From Azolla caroliniana (lineage: Eukaryota > Polypodiophyta), in contig JBHGNT010000005.1 of NCBI GenBank assembly GCA_043228905.1, positions 7,502,001 to 7,566,000 on the forward strand: DNA of 64,000 bases, in the 5' to 3' direction. The notes under the pieces were generated by a model that saw nothing but the letters and a program-made list of their open reading frames with translations, made no database searches and had not been told where the DNA came from. Below, piece by piece: positions 11,101 through 23,072 of the stretch; the stretch's first letter is position 1; each line of letters begins with the position of its first letter. The position numbers were made by a program, and so were the translations under genes.

Positions 11101-13950
11101 TATGAATCTACCAAGTATGTAACAGCATTATTCTTACACTCAAAGGAGTTCTTTACCTTTTCTCGATCTTTTTGTAAACCCTTTACAGAACCTGAGTCAA
11201 TTGACCTGAAAACCTGCAATCCACATTCTCTATCTTCGTCTTTCAAAGGTTTTTATCCTTGTTTTTTTTAAATTTGTTCATAGTTATGGGTATATCATAA
11301 TATTATGGTGCCTTGATTGACTCTAATGGAAAGAATTGCTTCATATTCTTTGGCAAGTTCATGACCATGTAAACTTAACTTCTATGAAAGCAGCACGTAG
11401 CTTTTTTTTTAAACATAAGTCAAACCCATGGGGCATACCTGAATATACCATCTCTCAAGATCAAACTCATCAGTTATATGTTCATTCAGCTGTACTACCC
11501 ATGATGCCCTTTTAAGGTCAACCAGAGCATCCCGATGATAACTACTGCGCCACTTTGTCTGTTTTCTCCAACGTTGCTCAAAGTTTTCTAAAACATCATA
11601 TACAGCCGGGCCTTCAATTTTGCAATGTAGATCATGCCATGGTTGTCTTGGACCTTTACTATTGATTTTCTGTTAAGAATCAGATTAAATAGCATTTTAT
11701 ATGGGAGAGATACACCTCTATGTGAAATATATTGCGGCGTAAGTTAATTGAGGCTACTTACCACAGTGAATATGGGATTGTAATAATCGTCTTTGAAAAC
11801 TGTATCCAACTTACAAAATAAGCTATGCTCTGGAGTATCATACCGCCCATTGCAAAGATCCAGCCCACCTATGAATGCAGCAAGATTCCTCTTGTGAGGA
11901 GAATGAGAGGATTCTGTATCCACAATAACCAGCTTTTGATGATGTGTAAAAAAAGACCCATCAACCTACATGATCACATAGGTTATTGTTTCATTTCAAA
12001 AATAATCATGTACATCCTTTGATTCATCACATAAGTAACTGATCCAAGATGCATTGTGTTTTTAAAGTGCTGGTACTACACAATATACTACCACTTTGTA
12101 TTTAAAGTAAAATAATAGGAATATCTATGGTTCTCACTTGTTGTTTAAACAAGCTAAGCTTATCGTCGATGTGGCGAGGAGCAAGAAGACAATGTACATG
12201 TGACTGGTGAAAAAATGCTCGAGTTTCTTCATCGTGGGTTCCCATTAGACCTGACTGAAAACCAAAACCAGCAATCATCACATACATAAAAACTCTATCT
12301 GAAATTGCATATGAAAAAACAAGGACGTACAACATGCTGAGAAGAAGTTTTTGGCATTTTCCCATGAAGCTGGAACAACCCAGTGTTTTAACTTAACAAT
12401 GTTCAATATTACAAGCTTCTGTAGTGCAAGAAGCTACGTGGCAAGACAACGCTCTACAAAAGAAACGCAAGACACTGGAAGCTGAAAGAGAGTAAGTAAG
12501 TCAGTAAGCATCATACCTTGTGGAAAAAATGATGTGAAGTTTTGTCATCCCATACAAGAAGTAATACCCGAACACCGCAAGTTTTGGCTTTCCACTTGAG
12601 AAGCTCTCCCAAGTTTAGGTAAGCTTCAGAGCGCCTTGGTCTTTCATTATCTCTAACAAGTGTTATTTTCGTATATATAGACCATCCAGCTATGTAAATG
12701 AGATGTTTGGCATCTAGGATAGCCTGACATATATCATCCCAGCAGCTCCTGGGTTCAAATCTCTTCTCTCCAGCAAGCTGGATCTGAGGTTGCAATCCAC
12801 ACGGCACATGAGCATCTTGATAAAGAGTCAATCTACACCCTCTCCTCAAAGGGAAGTAGGTATTTGGCACTCCTCGATGATCCATTCCAACTCCATATCG
12901 ATACATTGGATCTCGATCGACAGGCCAGTAAGTCAGAGATATTTGCAATTCAGCACCTTGCTTGCAAGGCTTGTCATCCCTATTGAGTAAAGGAAAAGAC
13001 TCTTTTCTAATGGGGTGAGGAGATAAGACCCTCGCCGCAGGTATCTTGACCTCACCGATATACTGAGCGCCGATTATGTCGTTATCCTTGACCAAGAACT
13101 CGATCTCAGCAACCTTGTGTGCCACGCTGACAGTGAAATGTTGCTCCCAAACAGGGTCGTCCGAGTTGCTGATGACATTAGTCCGTGCAAGGCAGGCACC
13201 CCCAAGAATCAAACACACATAAGGATCGCTCTTGATAGCCTTCGAAATGATGGGAAGGCCGGCCGTAATGACCTGGCGGAGACTTTCCGAGAACATGTCC
13301 ATGTTGGGTAGGTTCTTCGCAGAGTGGATGTGGAGATCGAAGGAGCCATAGAGCTGGTGATATTTCCAGGAGCGCCTATTCTTGCCGCGGATAATCTGCC
13401 CATTGTTGTTGGGGGTGTAAATGGTGTCAGAGCCCGGGCGTGTCAACAACTGCAGGGGCCCCAAGAAGAAATTCGCAATGCCCGCACTAGAGGAAGCAAT
13501 GGTATCGTCGCTGTCAGGGGATACAATGGATGGATAGATGATCGAATTAGCATTTAAATCGGATGCATCATCATCATGTGAAAAAGGAGCAGATGGTGTG
13601 GGGATTATGTGAGAGGGAGTGTAATTGTCAGTGTAAGAGGTGGGTGTGGGGTAAATAGCAGGGGCATCATCAGATTGATCGGGTGGAAGAGGAGGGTAGA
13701 AATTAGAGTGGTAAGAATCAGTGGGAGAAGGGTATATAATGTAATCAGGGTTAACTGTGGGAGGATCGGGTGTCTGAGGAGGAGGGTATAATGGTGGGTA
13801 ATTACTGAAATTAAGAGGAGGTTGGGATTGTGGATATGGATATGGATATGGATATGAATCTGGAGATGGATATGGATATGGAGATGGAGATGGAGATGGA
13901 TATGGAGGATAGTTATTGTTTTCGTTATATGGACTTGAGCTTCCCTGCAT
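8123..13950 (-). CDS. PLD: C2-domain phospholipase D (PLD beta type), ten exons, 999 aa
   Basis: Hydrolyses membrane phospholipids such as phosphatidylcholine to phosphatidic acid; C2-PLDs act at membranes in a calcium- and often PIP2-dependent way. Exons I can join with GT-AG borders and kept frame: 13950-12517, 12254-12138, 11965-11762, 11669-11439, 11213-11157, 11073-10926, 10104-9956, 9528-9361, 9173-8976 and 8416-8123. Residues 1 to about 165 are Pro/Tyr/Ser rich, as in PLD beta. The C2 domain spans about 201-347 ([17 protein letters not shown]). HKD1 is [10 protein letters not shown] (H526, K528, D533) and HKD2 is [11 protein letters not shown] (H850, K852, D857). The conserved IYIENQYF lies near 710. 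The protein ends PDRLTT, like plant PLD termini. Both catalytic motifs are intact, so an active enzyme is expected. Ten exons agrees with my recollection of angiosperm PLD beta/gamma genes. Beta rather than gamma or delta rests mainly on the N-terminus. The donor of intron 6 (GTTACG) is weak. Confidence 0.95.
13826..13906. repeat. Hexanucleotide repeat inside PLD exon 1
   Basis: Tandem GGATAT/GGAGAT units on the plus strand. Read on the coding strand they give the alternating Pro-Tyr and Pro-Ser run near residues 16-40 of the PLD. The unit length keeps the reading frame, so copy number could vary without breaking the gene. Confidence 0.85.
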
Positions 13951-14047
13951 AGCTTTGTTATATACACGATTTTGCTGAAGAGATGAGAGGAAATCGGTAA
14001 CAGAGATGATCCTCTACTTCCTGTTCTTACCTTTTAATTGTCCTCTC

Positions 14048-14105
14048 AACAGAACAGAACAGAACAGAACAAAACAAGGAAGAGGAATCAATCCCCCTTT
14101 TAAGT

Positions 14106-14135
<30 letters not shown>
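14048..14135. repeat. Microsatellites upstream of PLD: (AACAG)n and (TTC)n
   Basis: 14048-14075 is a run of AACAG units; 14105-14135 is an uninterrupted TTC run. Both lie within 200 bp upstream of the PLD start, in the probable 5' UTR or promoter. On the PLD sense strand the second is a GAA tract. Confidence 0.8.
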
Positions 14136-14136
<1 letters not shown>

Positions 14137-15129
14137 GTAAAATCTTTATGTTTGTATTACAATTTATACAACAAAATGACAATTCAACACCTTGGGGCTG
14201 TCTCTTCTTTCTTCCTTCTTCTTTCGTCTTTCTTTCTTCTTCTTCTTCTTCCCCACGGTTTTGTGGGGCTATATGTCATGATGAATGGATTTTGGACGGT
14301 CACCCGGACAAAGTCGAGACTCTCGGGTCCACCCATTCGCTCTTGGGCATTTCAAGGCATATATGAGAGAGAGAGAGATTTACATCTTCTAAGACCAAAA
14401 TTGGCCCATGAGACAATTGGTTTACAACAAAAATGGGGTGAATTAGAATTAGAATTAGAATTTTTATCGTCCATAAATGGGGTGAGAGAGAGAGAGGGAA
14501 TAGTATATGTAGGAGTGGCGAAATATCTCTCCACGACCTAGTGGGTTTTCATCTTAGATGAACCAACGTATGTGCGGGTTAGCTTGGTTGCCCATGACGG
14601 GAAGCGCAAGTCATCACATTCTTATGAATCCATCACAAACTTATGTACTTTTCTTTTTCTCAAAAATATCGATGAGGGGTGTGGTGTAGGGTGACAAGTC
14701 AAACTATGTCACCATGATGTCATGAGAATTGGTATCAATGAATGGTATTGTATTCATCAAGAACAAATCAAGACCCTTTATTTGTGTAACCGTAGAAGAC
14801 GATGCATGTTGGAGCAATTCGTCAACATGCATGTTGCATGCATGGTGCGCCCATCGGGATTTGTAGCAATGGTGACTACATTGATTAACAAACCAAAAGA
14901 CACCAACCTAACAATTGGCCTACATCCACGGTAGTCTAGCCCAATTGGATTGGTCACCTAGCTCAATAATGAGATTGAGCATGGCCGTTGCCAAGTTAAA
15001 ATTGTGTCACATTTATTGAATTTGAAAATTACACTTGAATATTATTTCATGGGATCCACGTTGAACATAAATGTAGATTTTGTAACTTGTATATTCGGAT
15101 GTTAACTTGCCCTAACACATAAAGTATAT

Positions 15130-15280
15130 GGGTTTGATGAATTCACTTGCCAAGATGTCCAATGGAAAGCTACTTCAACAAATGTGCAATAGTATTAGAA
15201 AGTTCATTGCAAATGATGTACCTTTATAGAATGACACTTATGATTTTATCCACAGAAAATACAATGGATTGGTGTGTTTG
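15130..15280 (+). pseudogene. LINE endonuclease-region relic (short)
   Basis: The plus-strand translation contains GKLLQQMCNSIRKFIAND, closely matching GKLLLQMCNSTRMLIVNG in the better preserved LINE relic at 44555-46760. It is followed by a stop and a HRKYNG segment. The common-origin claim rests on this internal match. The relic is heavily decayed and has no defined ends. Confidence 0.5.
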
Positions 15281-17475
15281 ATTACTTGTATCCAATCTTT
15301 GATTCCATACGTATTTTTTCACATGGCAAATGAACTCCGTAATTAGATAATAGGACTATGGGTATTGATCTTCAACATATGGAATGACCTAAACTAAACG
15401 TAAAGTGCAAAAAACGTATTTATATATGGATTTTAAAATAAGACCTTTGTGTGTTGATCATATCAAATGACACACATCATTTGAGGGACCTTGAGTTATT
15501 GAAACGTCCTTGCATCTAGCACCTCCCTAATTTTTGTGGGCTTGTTGCTTAAACCTTAATATGTATTCAAAACTCCGTAACAAAACTATATTAATCCTCT
15601 AATAATGACAATGTTTCTAACAATGGCACAAACCATGCCAAAGTTTCACTCTCAGTAAGGTTCTAATTATTCCAATTTGAGGTGCACCCTAAGAGTTGGG
15701 GCATTAGCATGATTGTCTACGTGTTTCTCAAACAATGTATGACATTATGTTTGCCAAAATGGTTGATAACATGTTACAAAAAGCAAACCTCTCGAATAGT
15801 GAGTGCAACACATTAATCATAGGCCTTGCAATGGTACAATTAATATAACTCAACAGAAATTTCGTTTGATAAGGAATGCCAAGAAGCTTGAAAGTACTCA
15901 ATGAAATGTAGTGGCTAGACACATTCAAGATAAAGGGAAACATCAATATGATCCATATACATACACAAAGACATTAAAATAAGGGAAGAAAATGGGAATT
16001 TAATCAACAATTTCTTGACACTTAGAGAAACCAAAAGTGTATGATAAGTTTCTTGAAAGTGCTATATTATTTTAGATACGGTCAAAGATAAGGAAAACCA
16101 TCACAATTTCATCACTCTCAAGGGAAACATAAAGGGGAAAATGTTTGAGAATTATGGTATTTTTATTTACGTGCATCGTTTTCGTGTACCTAACTGGATC
16201 ACGTCTATGGATCGATGGAGTTTTGCCTCCCCTCGATGTCGTTAGCTTAAAGTCCAAACTAGCCTATACCCTTTTGGTAGCAAACCGGGTGAAGGCGGTC
16301 GTCAAGCACCTTCGAACTAATAGCTTGCTTAGCTTTGTCCATTAGTGCTTTATCATGGTTACATTGCTTCCTGTTTGGTTTCTTCAAATCCCCTTTCCAT
16401 ATGGTTAGTTGAGGTCATTGTCCTTCGTTGTTGCCGTAATCTCCACAAACAATGGGCCAAGTGGCGGATACTTAAGATTACATAGTTATTGTAATAACTT
16501 ATATGCACAATCAACACAATAAATAGTAATGTTATCACTCTCTTTCATACACATCTTCCTTCTTTAGTCTTGGTTATGTGTGCACAAGGCTTGTGAATTT
16601 GGGCACACATAATGTAGAAAACCTTCAAAGAATCAAGACTTATGTATGAGAAAGGAAACACATGATTGATACCTACAACTACAATGTAGAAAGAGGGAGG
16701 GTGGGACTTAGAGACGAAAAGGGAAAACCTTGTGTCCTTTAAAGTGTGATAAGGACAAACAAAAAAAATCAATTTTGAAAAACAAGGGATTGACTTTATT
16801 GGATCCGTCAACCCAACCTAAAACGAAAAGCACTATATTAAGTCAACATTGATTAGTACATGAAGTGTGTTGATGCCAAATCTTGTGTGGAAAGAGACGT
16901 TGGAGCTTTTGCATAGTTTTGTCATGGAAGTGGAATTCTTGGTATTGAGCCTTCATGTTACAATACATGAAAGGTGGGAGGGCAGCTTCTTAGGCTCTAG
17001 ATCAAAAATGTTGGAGTGGCTAATCCATACCTTCCTATTGGACTTCATACATTGTTAAAAAGACCCCAACATAAGACATGCCACGATAATAAGATGAAAG
17101 ACTGACTTGGAAAGCATATGTAGGGAATTTATGTTTTTATAAGAGGCACACAAAGATTTTAAAGAGCTTTGAGGTGAAAGCATATATATTTTTGCACAAT
17201 GTAGCTTTATCTTCTTTCTATGGCCTTCTTTATGATGCATTGAATCCTTGACCTCTCTATTAGCAATGAATAACTCTCATTGAGCTATATCCCATTCATA
17301 TATTTTTGTAGCATGTTGTCTTCTTCGTTTGACCCTTCACATCGCCCAAATTCATGGCCTAGTGTGAAACTTATCTTTGTCACATTTACTCCCATTGACT
17401 ACACTACATCATGATGTCTTCCGTGAGAGAATTGTCTTTTCGTGAATGTATGCTTGTATAGTTTATATGTGGATG

Positions 17476-17533
17476 GGGCACTTAATTTAGGGTTGGCATT
17501 TTGTTGGTATTGTCAATCCTAAATTAAGTGCCC
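17476..17533. other. 58-bp inverted repeat (hairpin)
   Basis: Arms of 20 nt (GGGCACTTAATTTAGG plus GTTG on the left; CAAT plus CCTAAATTAAGTGCCC on the right) flank an 18-nt loop. The only mismatch would be a G-U pair in RNA. It might be a small-RNA precursor, the core of a foldback element or chance. Confidence 0.6.
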
Positions 17534-18269
17534 TTGGTTGTCAATTTGAAATGAGGAATCAAATGTGAGTCTCATATAACTATATGTTGATGGAGATATT
17601 CATGAAATGGCACACCCAAAATGTGTGTGAAATGAGAGTTCCACAATGTTGATTACAAACAGACATTGGCTGAAGGGAAAATATTTGTACAGTTAACTCG
17701 TGAAGTAGTCACATATGCTTCTTTGACCTGAGAAATAGAAAATAAATAACGACGAATAAGCAACGGTGTGTTCCAATGAGAAAATAGTTTCAAGTTTCAA
17801 TGTAGTTGTGACAAAACTTATATTTAATTTCTTTCTTTCATATTTGCATCATTCTATCAAATACAAATGAGAGGATATTTTTACAATGAAACAATGGTTT
17901 AAAGTGTTCCAAGAAACTCACAATAGTTCCTCCATAAAAGGTTAAGAAAATCAGAAAGGATAATAGATTCATCGTCATACTAATGCAACAATATCAACTT
18001 CACTAAGTCCTTCCCAAATGATTGTTCAGTGCAATTGAAACATGATCAACATATGATGAAATTGGTTCTTGTTCCATTGAAGCATCAAAATTTCATCCTC
18101 AAGAGGAGAAGACAAGGTGGGAGAGAGTCACCACAGCTCCAACACCCTCACGCGTTTCTTTTTATGTGTTGTACTCTTTATTTTCCTCTCTCTTCAAGCT
18201 CTCTTGTCTTTTGCTTTGGCATGCATGCATATGTGAACCATCATCCAACATCTTAGTTTCCATTTCAAA

Positions 18270-18515
18270 TGTCATGATGTTTGCAACTTTGTTTCCATTT
18301 GAAACCTCATGATGTGTGGTTCCCCAAGCACAACTAAGTGTGAAGTTAAGACAAAGAAGTGTTGATCCATCTCCATGTCTCCAATATTCACCTTCACATT
18401 CAAGCATGCCCCCCTGCAACTCTTCTATGTCCCTTGTCTTTTTTCAAAACTTCTACCCACGGTTTATGTTAATTGGCTATTTTCATTTGTGGTAGAAGTT
18501 CGTGGTCATGGAAAC
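18270..18515 (-). pseudogene. Decayed Ty3/gypsy protease relic related to element B
   Basis: The minus-strand translation contains GDMEMDQHFFV and FQMETKL, matching GDVEMDQHFFV and RMETKL of element B's protease ORF. Upstream, MTTNFYHK and PININRG match MSTDFYKK and PINTNHG. Stops and a frameshift separate the pieces. It is an old insertion of the same or a sister family. Confidence 0.75.
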
Positions 18516-18834
18516 ATCGTTGATCAATGCCACCGCTAAGCCTTTAATATATCCTATTCAAACCAAACTTTTTATTGTTGGAAACTTGCATGTGCCCAAT
18601 GTGGCCTTATGTAGAGGCTGTCAACATAAACTTTCTCATTTTCGAATCTTTTAATTGTTAATCACATGGGCATGTGGGAGACCTACGATGATAAAGGTGG
18701 CATGGCATGGCCATTGATGATACACGCACCATGCCAAACCTCAAGGATATACCTCTACCACTCTTTTTATCTGATCTCTTCTCACCCTTTATAAAAGGAT
18801 TTATAAATTAGGTAATCTGGTTAATTTGATTAAT

Positions 18835-18842
18835 GTTGTGGG
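18835..18842. repeat. 8-bp target site duplication, left of MITE copy 1
   Basis: GTTGTGGG here is repeated exactly at 19213-19220 on the other side of the MITE. Confidence 0.8.
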
Positions 18843-19212
18843 TAACACTTGGCAACGGTTCGGTTCGAGAGGGTCAAAACTGAACCGTTTTTTGAAACTT
18901 GAACCAAATCGAACCACGAAATAGTTAAACCGTTTCATGGTTTGGTTTTGGTTTTCAACTCAAGTCAAAAATTATATTTTAAATTTAAAATATTTCATTA
19001 TTTTTATTTTTTTTAAAATTTAAAGATGTTCCTAAAATGTTAGAAGGTCTAAAAATGAAAACATTATTTAAAAACAATTTTTTAAAATGTTTTCAAAAAA
19101 ACCGTTAAGCCGCGGTTTCTAATTGTTGAAACCAAACTGAACCATTAAAAGAAAACTTGAACTGAACTGAACCGTTAAGCCGCGGTTCGCAGTTCGGTTG
19201 TGCCGATTGTTA
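18843..19212 (+). mobile_element. hAT-like MITE, copy 1 (370 bp)
   Basis: Non-coding element with terminal inverted repeats: the left end is TAACACTTGGCAACGG and the right end reads TAACAATCGGCAC on the complement. It is flanked by the exact 8-bp duplication GTTGTGGG. Subterminal regions are packed with AACCG/CGGTT motifs and the centre is AT-rich. A copy in opposite orientation lies at 60554-61027 and shares the ends and an internal block (GATGTTCCTAAAATG). An 8-bp duplication is typical of the hAT superfamily; assignment to hAT is inference, since no transposase is present. Confidence 0.85.
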
Positions 19213-20651
19213 GTTGTGGGATTTATAACTAAAATTGTCCTTTTAACCAATTCATCAATTTTATTTATACCTTCTTGCTTAATTCCTAAGTGATTTTTCT
19301 CTAAGGAAGAAACAATGAGGGAAGAATATAATGGAAATTTTCCTTAGCCATCAACGGAATACTTCAACAATTTGGCTCAACATGAAAGACGGCTTGGCAG
19401 ATCTCTCTGTGAGTGAAAATGCTTGTCTTACCATAGCACTTATAGAGACCTAACTTCATGTAGGCCTAACGCACCACTCACCATATGAAGTGGCTTAACA
19501 CATATCACCTCAAGAAGAACACACTTGTGTGACGTGTCTATGTGGAACCTCTTCCCGTGTAAAGCCAAGAGAATCAATAATCTCATGCCATTGGTTTCTT
19601 TCCATTAACACCTAGTACAAGTTAAAACTGCGAGATTAACTTAATTCCTCATTAGCCACCACGACATTTGAATTTATCTATGATAATGTCTCTCTATGAC
19701 CTAGCGAAGAGTGTTCAAGCTTTGACAAAAACAAGAAATTGGGGTTCACACTAAAATTTGTTGAGTGGCAAGTTTCGATCCAATATCTCTAGATCCCATA
19801 GATCATATGCCCTTACCACGAGAGAACTTGAAAGGTTCTCCCGAGAGGAGCATATCATGGGAACTTATCACTGCGACAAAACTCAAAGAGTTATCATTTG
19901 GGAGATAACATGATAGAACCCAAAGAGTTCTAGTGTGTAAACTCACCATGGAAGAACTCAATGACTTCTATCATGAGAAATCTCCACAATAGAATTTGTG
20001 TGAACACATGCATTGTTTTACCAACGTTGCTATTGTTATAGACCCATTATCATCTGCAACGAACAAGGAGGGCGATGACTGAATCTCCTCATTCCTAGCC
20101 CTCCACTCCAACCCAGGGCTCACACTAAAGGAACTCTTTATCTCTTCTTTCCCTTTTTGCCACTATCCATCGTGCACGCAAACATTTACGGAGGTGGGGG
20201 AGGGGATTTGATGTTCTTGAAATACCCCTAAATCAATTAATGCCTAAACTATACATCCTCCTCCATCTACAAAGCACACAAAAAACATGTACATAGAGAA
20301 CACACACACAATATACACATATACTTTCACATTGATTTAATTAACTACACATTCACATTCACACATAACCTCACATCTATTCGTATATCATTTGCATGTA
20401 CATTTTCATACATACCGGCATGCATACTCAACAAATGCAAGCACCCACACACACCCACACACACACACAACATAGAACAACACACATCTAGACATTTAGT
20501 TAGCTAAATACATAGTTTAACATTTAGTTACACACAAACACAAATTTACACACATATACCCGTATAATTCCAAATTGATTTGCACTTCACACATTCTCTT
20601 TGATGCATATACACCATATTATACGTGTGGAAAATCACATGCAACTATAAG
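19213..20651. other. Intergenic region, CA-rich in its right half
   Basis: No gene is recognised. From about 20268 to 20570 the sequence is a cryptic simple repeat rich in CA and ACAC runs. 20647-20651 (ATAAG) is the left target site duplication of element A. Confidence 0.6.
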
Positions 20652-21112
20652 TGTTACCCGGCCGGCAAAGACCAGGGTGTGAAAAGGGGAATTGTTATTT
20701 AGGTATCTGTTGAAATTACTAGTCTTAATATATAGATTAATATATGAGAAGATGTGGACGGACGGACCGGAATCGGTATACCGATCTGGATCCGGACCGA
20801 TCCCGATCCGGACCGATCCCGAAAAGGTGCCAGTTGGCACCATTTTGTACTTCGCACCGGTGACCTATATAAAGGCCGATTATAATGTAGTCATGAACGG
20901 AGAGTAATAAAAACCTTTTGTTTAATCATTGAGTATTGTTCACCATTCTGTGCTTATTGTATATCTTACGCGTGTTAATGATGTCTTGCTAAGTAACCAA
21001 TTAAGGTCCAATTAAGCGTTGTGTCATAAGTTATCTCGCCGTAACACCCTTTGGTGAAGTGTCTTAAGTGGACACCCTGTGTTAGGCTGTTGTCCGGCCC
21101 TAAGGATTAACA
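20652..21112 (+). repeat. Element A 5' LTR (461 bp)
   Basis: Begins TGTTACCCGG and ends GGATTAACA. It matches 30236-30610 plus 38482-38555. It has an extra copy of a short GATCCGGACCGATCCC unit near 20790-20820 that the 3' LTR lacks. Confidence 0.93.
20866..20911 (+). promoter_or_regulatory. Element A LTR core promoter and poly(A) signal
   Basis: TATATAAA at 20866-20873 is followed 32 bp later by AATAAA at 20906-20911. Both are conserved in the 3' LTR copy (around 30433-30480). This is the compact TATA plus poly(A) layout usual for plant LTRs. Confidence 0.7.
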
Positions 21113-21119
21113 TAGTTTT

Positions 21120-21138
21120 TGGCGACCGTGATTCCTGC
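21120..21138 (+). other. Element A primer binding site (candidate)
   Basis: TGGCGACCGTGATTCCTGC begins 7 nt after the 5' LTR; TGG complements the CCA end of a tRNA. I do not assign the tRNA from memory. Confidence 0.55.
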
Positions 21139-21167
21139 ACAATCGCAGTGAACATTGGCGGGAATGG

Positions 21168-23072
21168 ATGACTAGGCCAACGGACAACCCGATTACGGAG
21201 AGAGCAAGTCGACTTGCTGAACGGCGAAGGCGGCGAGAGGCTTTCCACCAAGAGGCAGAAGAAATCCGATCGGATTGATCATTTTCCAAAGTTATCCGGA
21301 AAGTGGCGGAGGAGTTGCTCCGTTTGCAACAAAACGCCTACTCGGACGAAGGAAGCAACTTAAGCAGTCTTCGGGAAGCGGAATCCCTTCTCCAGGCATT
21401 GGCCAGAGGAGCTGGTGAATCCGAAGCATTTTCGGCGTTGGAATCGGATTCGAAAGGGGGTTACAACGCGCACACGAACTATCGCAATAGTAACGACACC
21501 CCGGAAAGACCGGGGGACGAGGAGTCAGATACATTACCGACACCGGAACCAGAATTGTCAGACCAGGAACCTCCGAAACTAGACGTGGAGCAACCTCCGG
21601 AGACGAAAGAGGACAAAGAAAGACCTCCGACACTGGAAGTCGAGCCGGCAACACCAAAGGGGGACCGACAAAGACCTCCGACTCCGACAGAGGACCATCA
21701 ATGACCTCCGAAGCCGACGGAAGAGCAGGAAAGACCACCGACACCGCCAGCCCGCGCACCAACATCGGACGACGACATGCCATTCCAGTACCCCAAGTAT
21801 CGGGATGACCCGGATGCGGAGGCTCATGTTCACGCTTTTCAACAAACATGGGAGGCGAACCATGTGTCACAACGGTTAACTGCAGCCGAAGAGGAACGAT
21901 CTAAGATAGCCGAATTCGGCGTGACATTGGAAGGACCGGCCGCCAGATGGCACCAGACGTAGGACCCCAGCACCATCACCACCTTTGCGGACCTGAAAGC
22001 TAAATTCTTGCACTTCTTTCAAAAGGAGGTGGACCAGAGAGAAATGGTGGGCCTATTTTATACCATTCGGCAGGACCCTGGGGAGAGCATTCTGCAGTTT
22101 GTCATCCGGTTTCAACGGATGCACAGTCAGCTTACCCGAGCACCTCCGGAGGAAGAAACACGGGCTATATTCTTAGCCGCGCTCCGGGAACCTCTACGGA
22201 CGGTATGCACGGTCATCAACTTTCGCACAAGTACCGTCGACCAAGTCATCGACCGAGTTAGAGAAATGGAGAAAACAAGCTCTTGGCTAACAATGGGAGC
22301 ACTCCAACGAGCGTTACCAACCGATGAGGATCTCCGGTTTCGACAGGCCATTCAATGCACAACATGCCTAAATGCCGGACACTCAGCACTAGAATGTACC
22401 ATGCGGTCGCAAAGTCTACTATGCCATTCCAGGAACCACACAATGGAGCAGTGCGAGTACAATTTGTTGAATCGCCAAGCACCACTGGTTCGGCAAATCG
22501 AACCACGGAGTACCAAGGAGGAGGAAGAAGAACATTGGAGGCGAGAAGAGCGAGGCCGACCGACACAGGATGTCCAGTACAGGGACAACCCTGACCGGTA
22601 TGAGAGATATGATCGGTACCGGGATTACAATGGACAGTATGAAAGATACAATCGGGACCAATCCCTCGGTTACAACCAACGATGGGAAGCCTACGACAGA
22701 CATGATGAGCAACCCCGTCAAGAGTATCGGAACAAAAAGAAACGCTATTTCAAGAAAAGGGGTCACCTACGAGAACTAGAGAAGGGCGCCTCAAGCAGCC
22801 AACCGGATCAAAGCCTCGCCGTTACCACAGGTCCTCCACCGGGAGCAGGAAACAACGCCAAATCCAGCACCTCCCGGAAAGCATATTGCTACTATTGCCG
22901 ACAAGAAGGACATTATAGTAATCAATGCCCGGCAAAGAGCTATGATAAACGACCGACGGTGAATATGGTAGTCGCCGAAGTCGCAGACCTGCAACAGGTA
23001 ACCACAAGATCAAAGGGTAAGGCGACGGAATGGGAGGCGATAGAGGCCATCCGCAAATAGGCAACCGAATAG
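21168..23072 (+). pseudogene. Element A gag (degenerate)
   Basis: Forms the capsid and nucleocapsid. It starts at ATG 21168 (MTRPTDNP) and stays in one frame despite stops at 21276, 21702, 21960, 23058 and 23070. An acidic Pro-rich segment (repeated RPPTP) precedes the capsid-like region (about 21777-22340, PAARWHQT, FRTSTVDQVIDR). Three zinc-knuckle-like motifs follow: CTTCLNAGHSALEC near 22355, a degenerate one ending CHSRNHTMEQC, and CYYCRQEGHYSNQC near 22890. Between the second and third lies a Tyr/Arg/Asp-rich repeat (RYERYDRYRDYNGQYERY). The frame continues into the protease, so gag and pol were probably one polyprotein. Confidence 0.85.

Larger units (their letters stand above)
14136..18842. 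other. Intergenic region with transposon debris
   Basis: No intact gene is recognised. The region contains a LINE relic (about 15130-15280), a long perfect-stem hairpin (17476-17533) and a decayed gypsy protease relic (about 18270-18515), each listed separately. The remaining short open frames have no recognisable domain. Confidence 0.55.
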
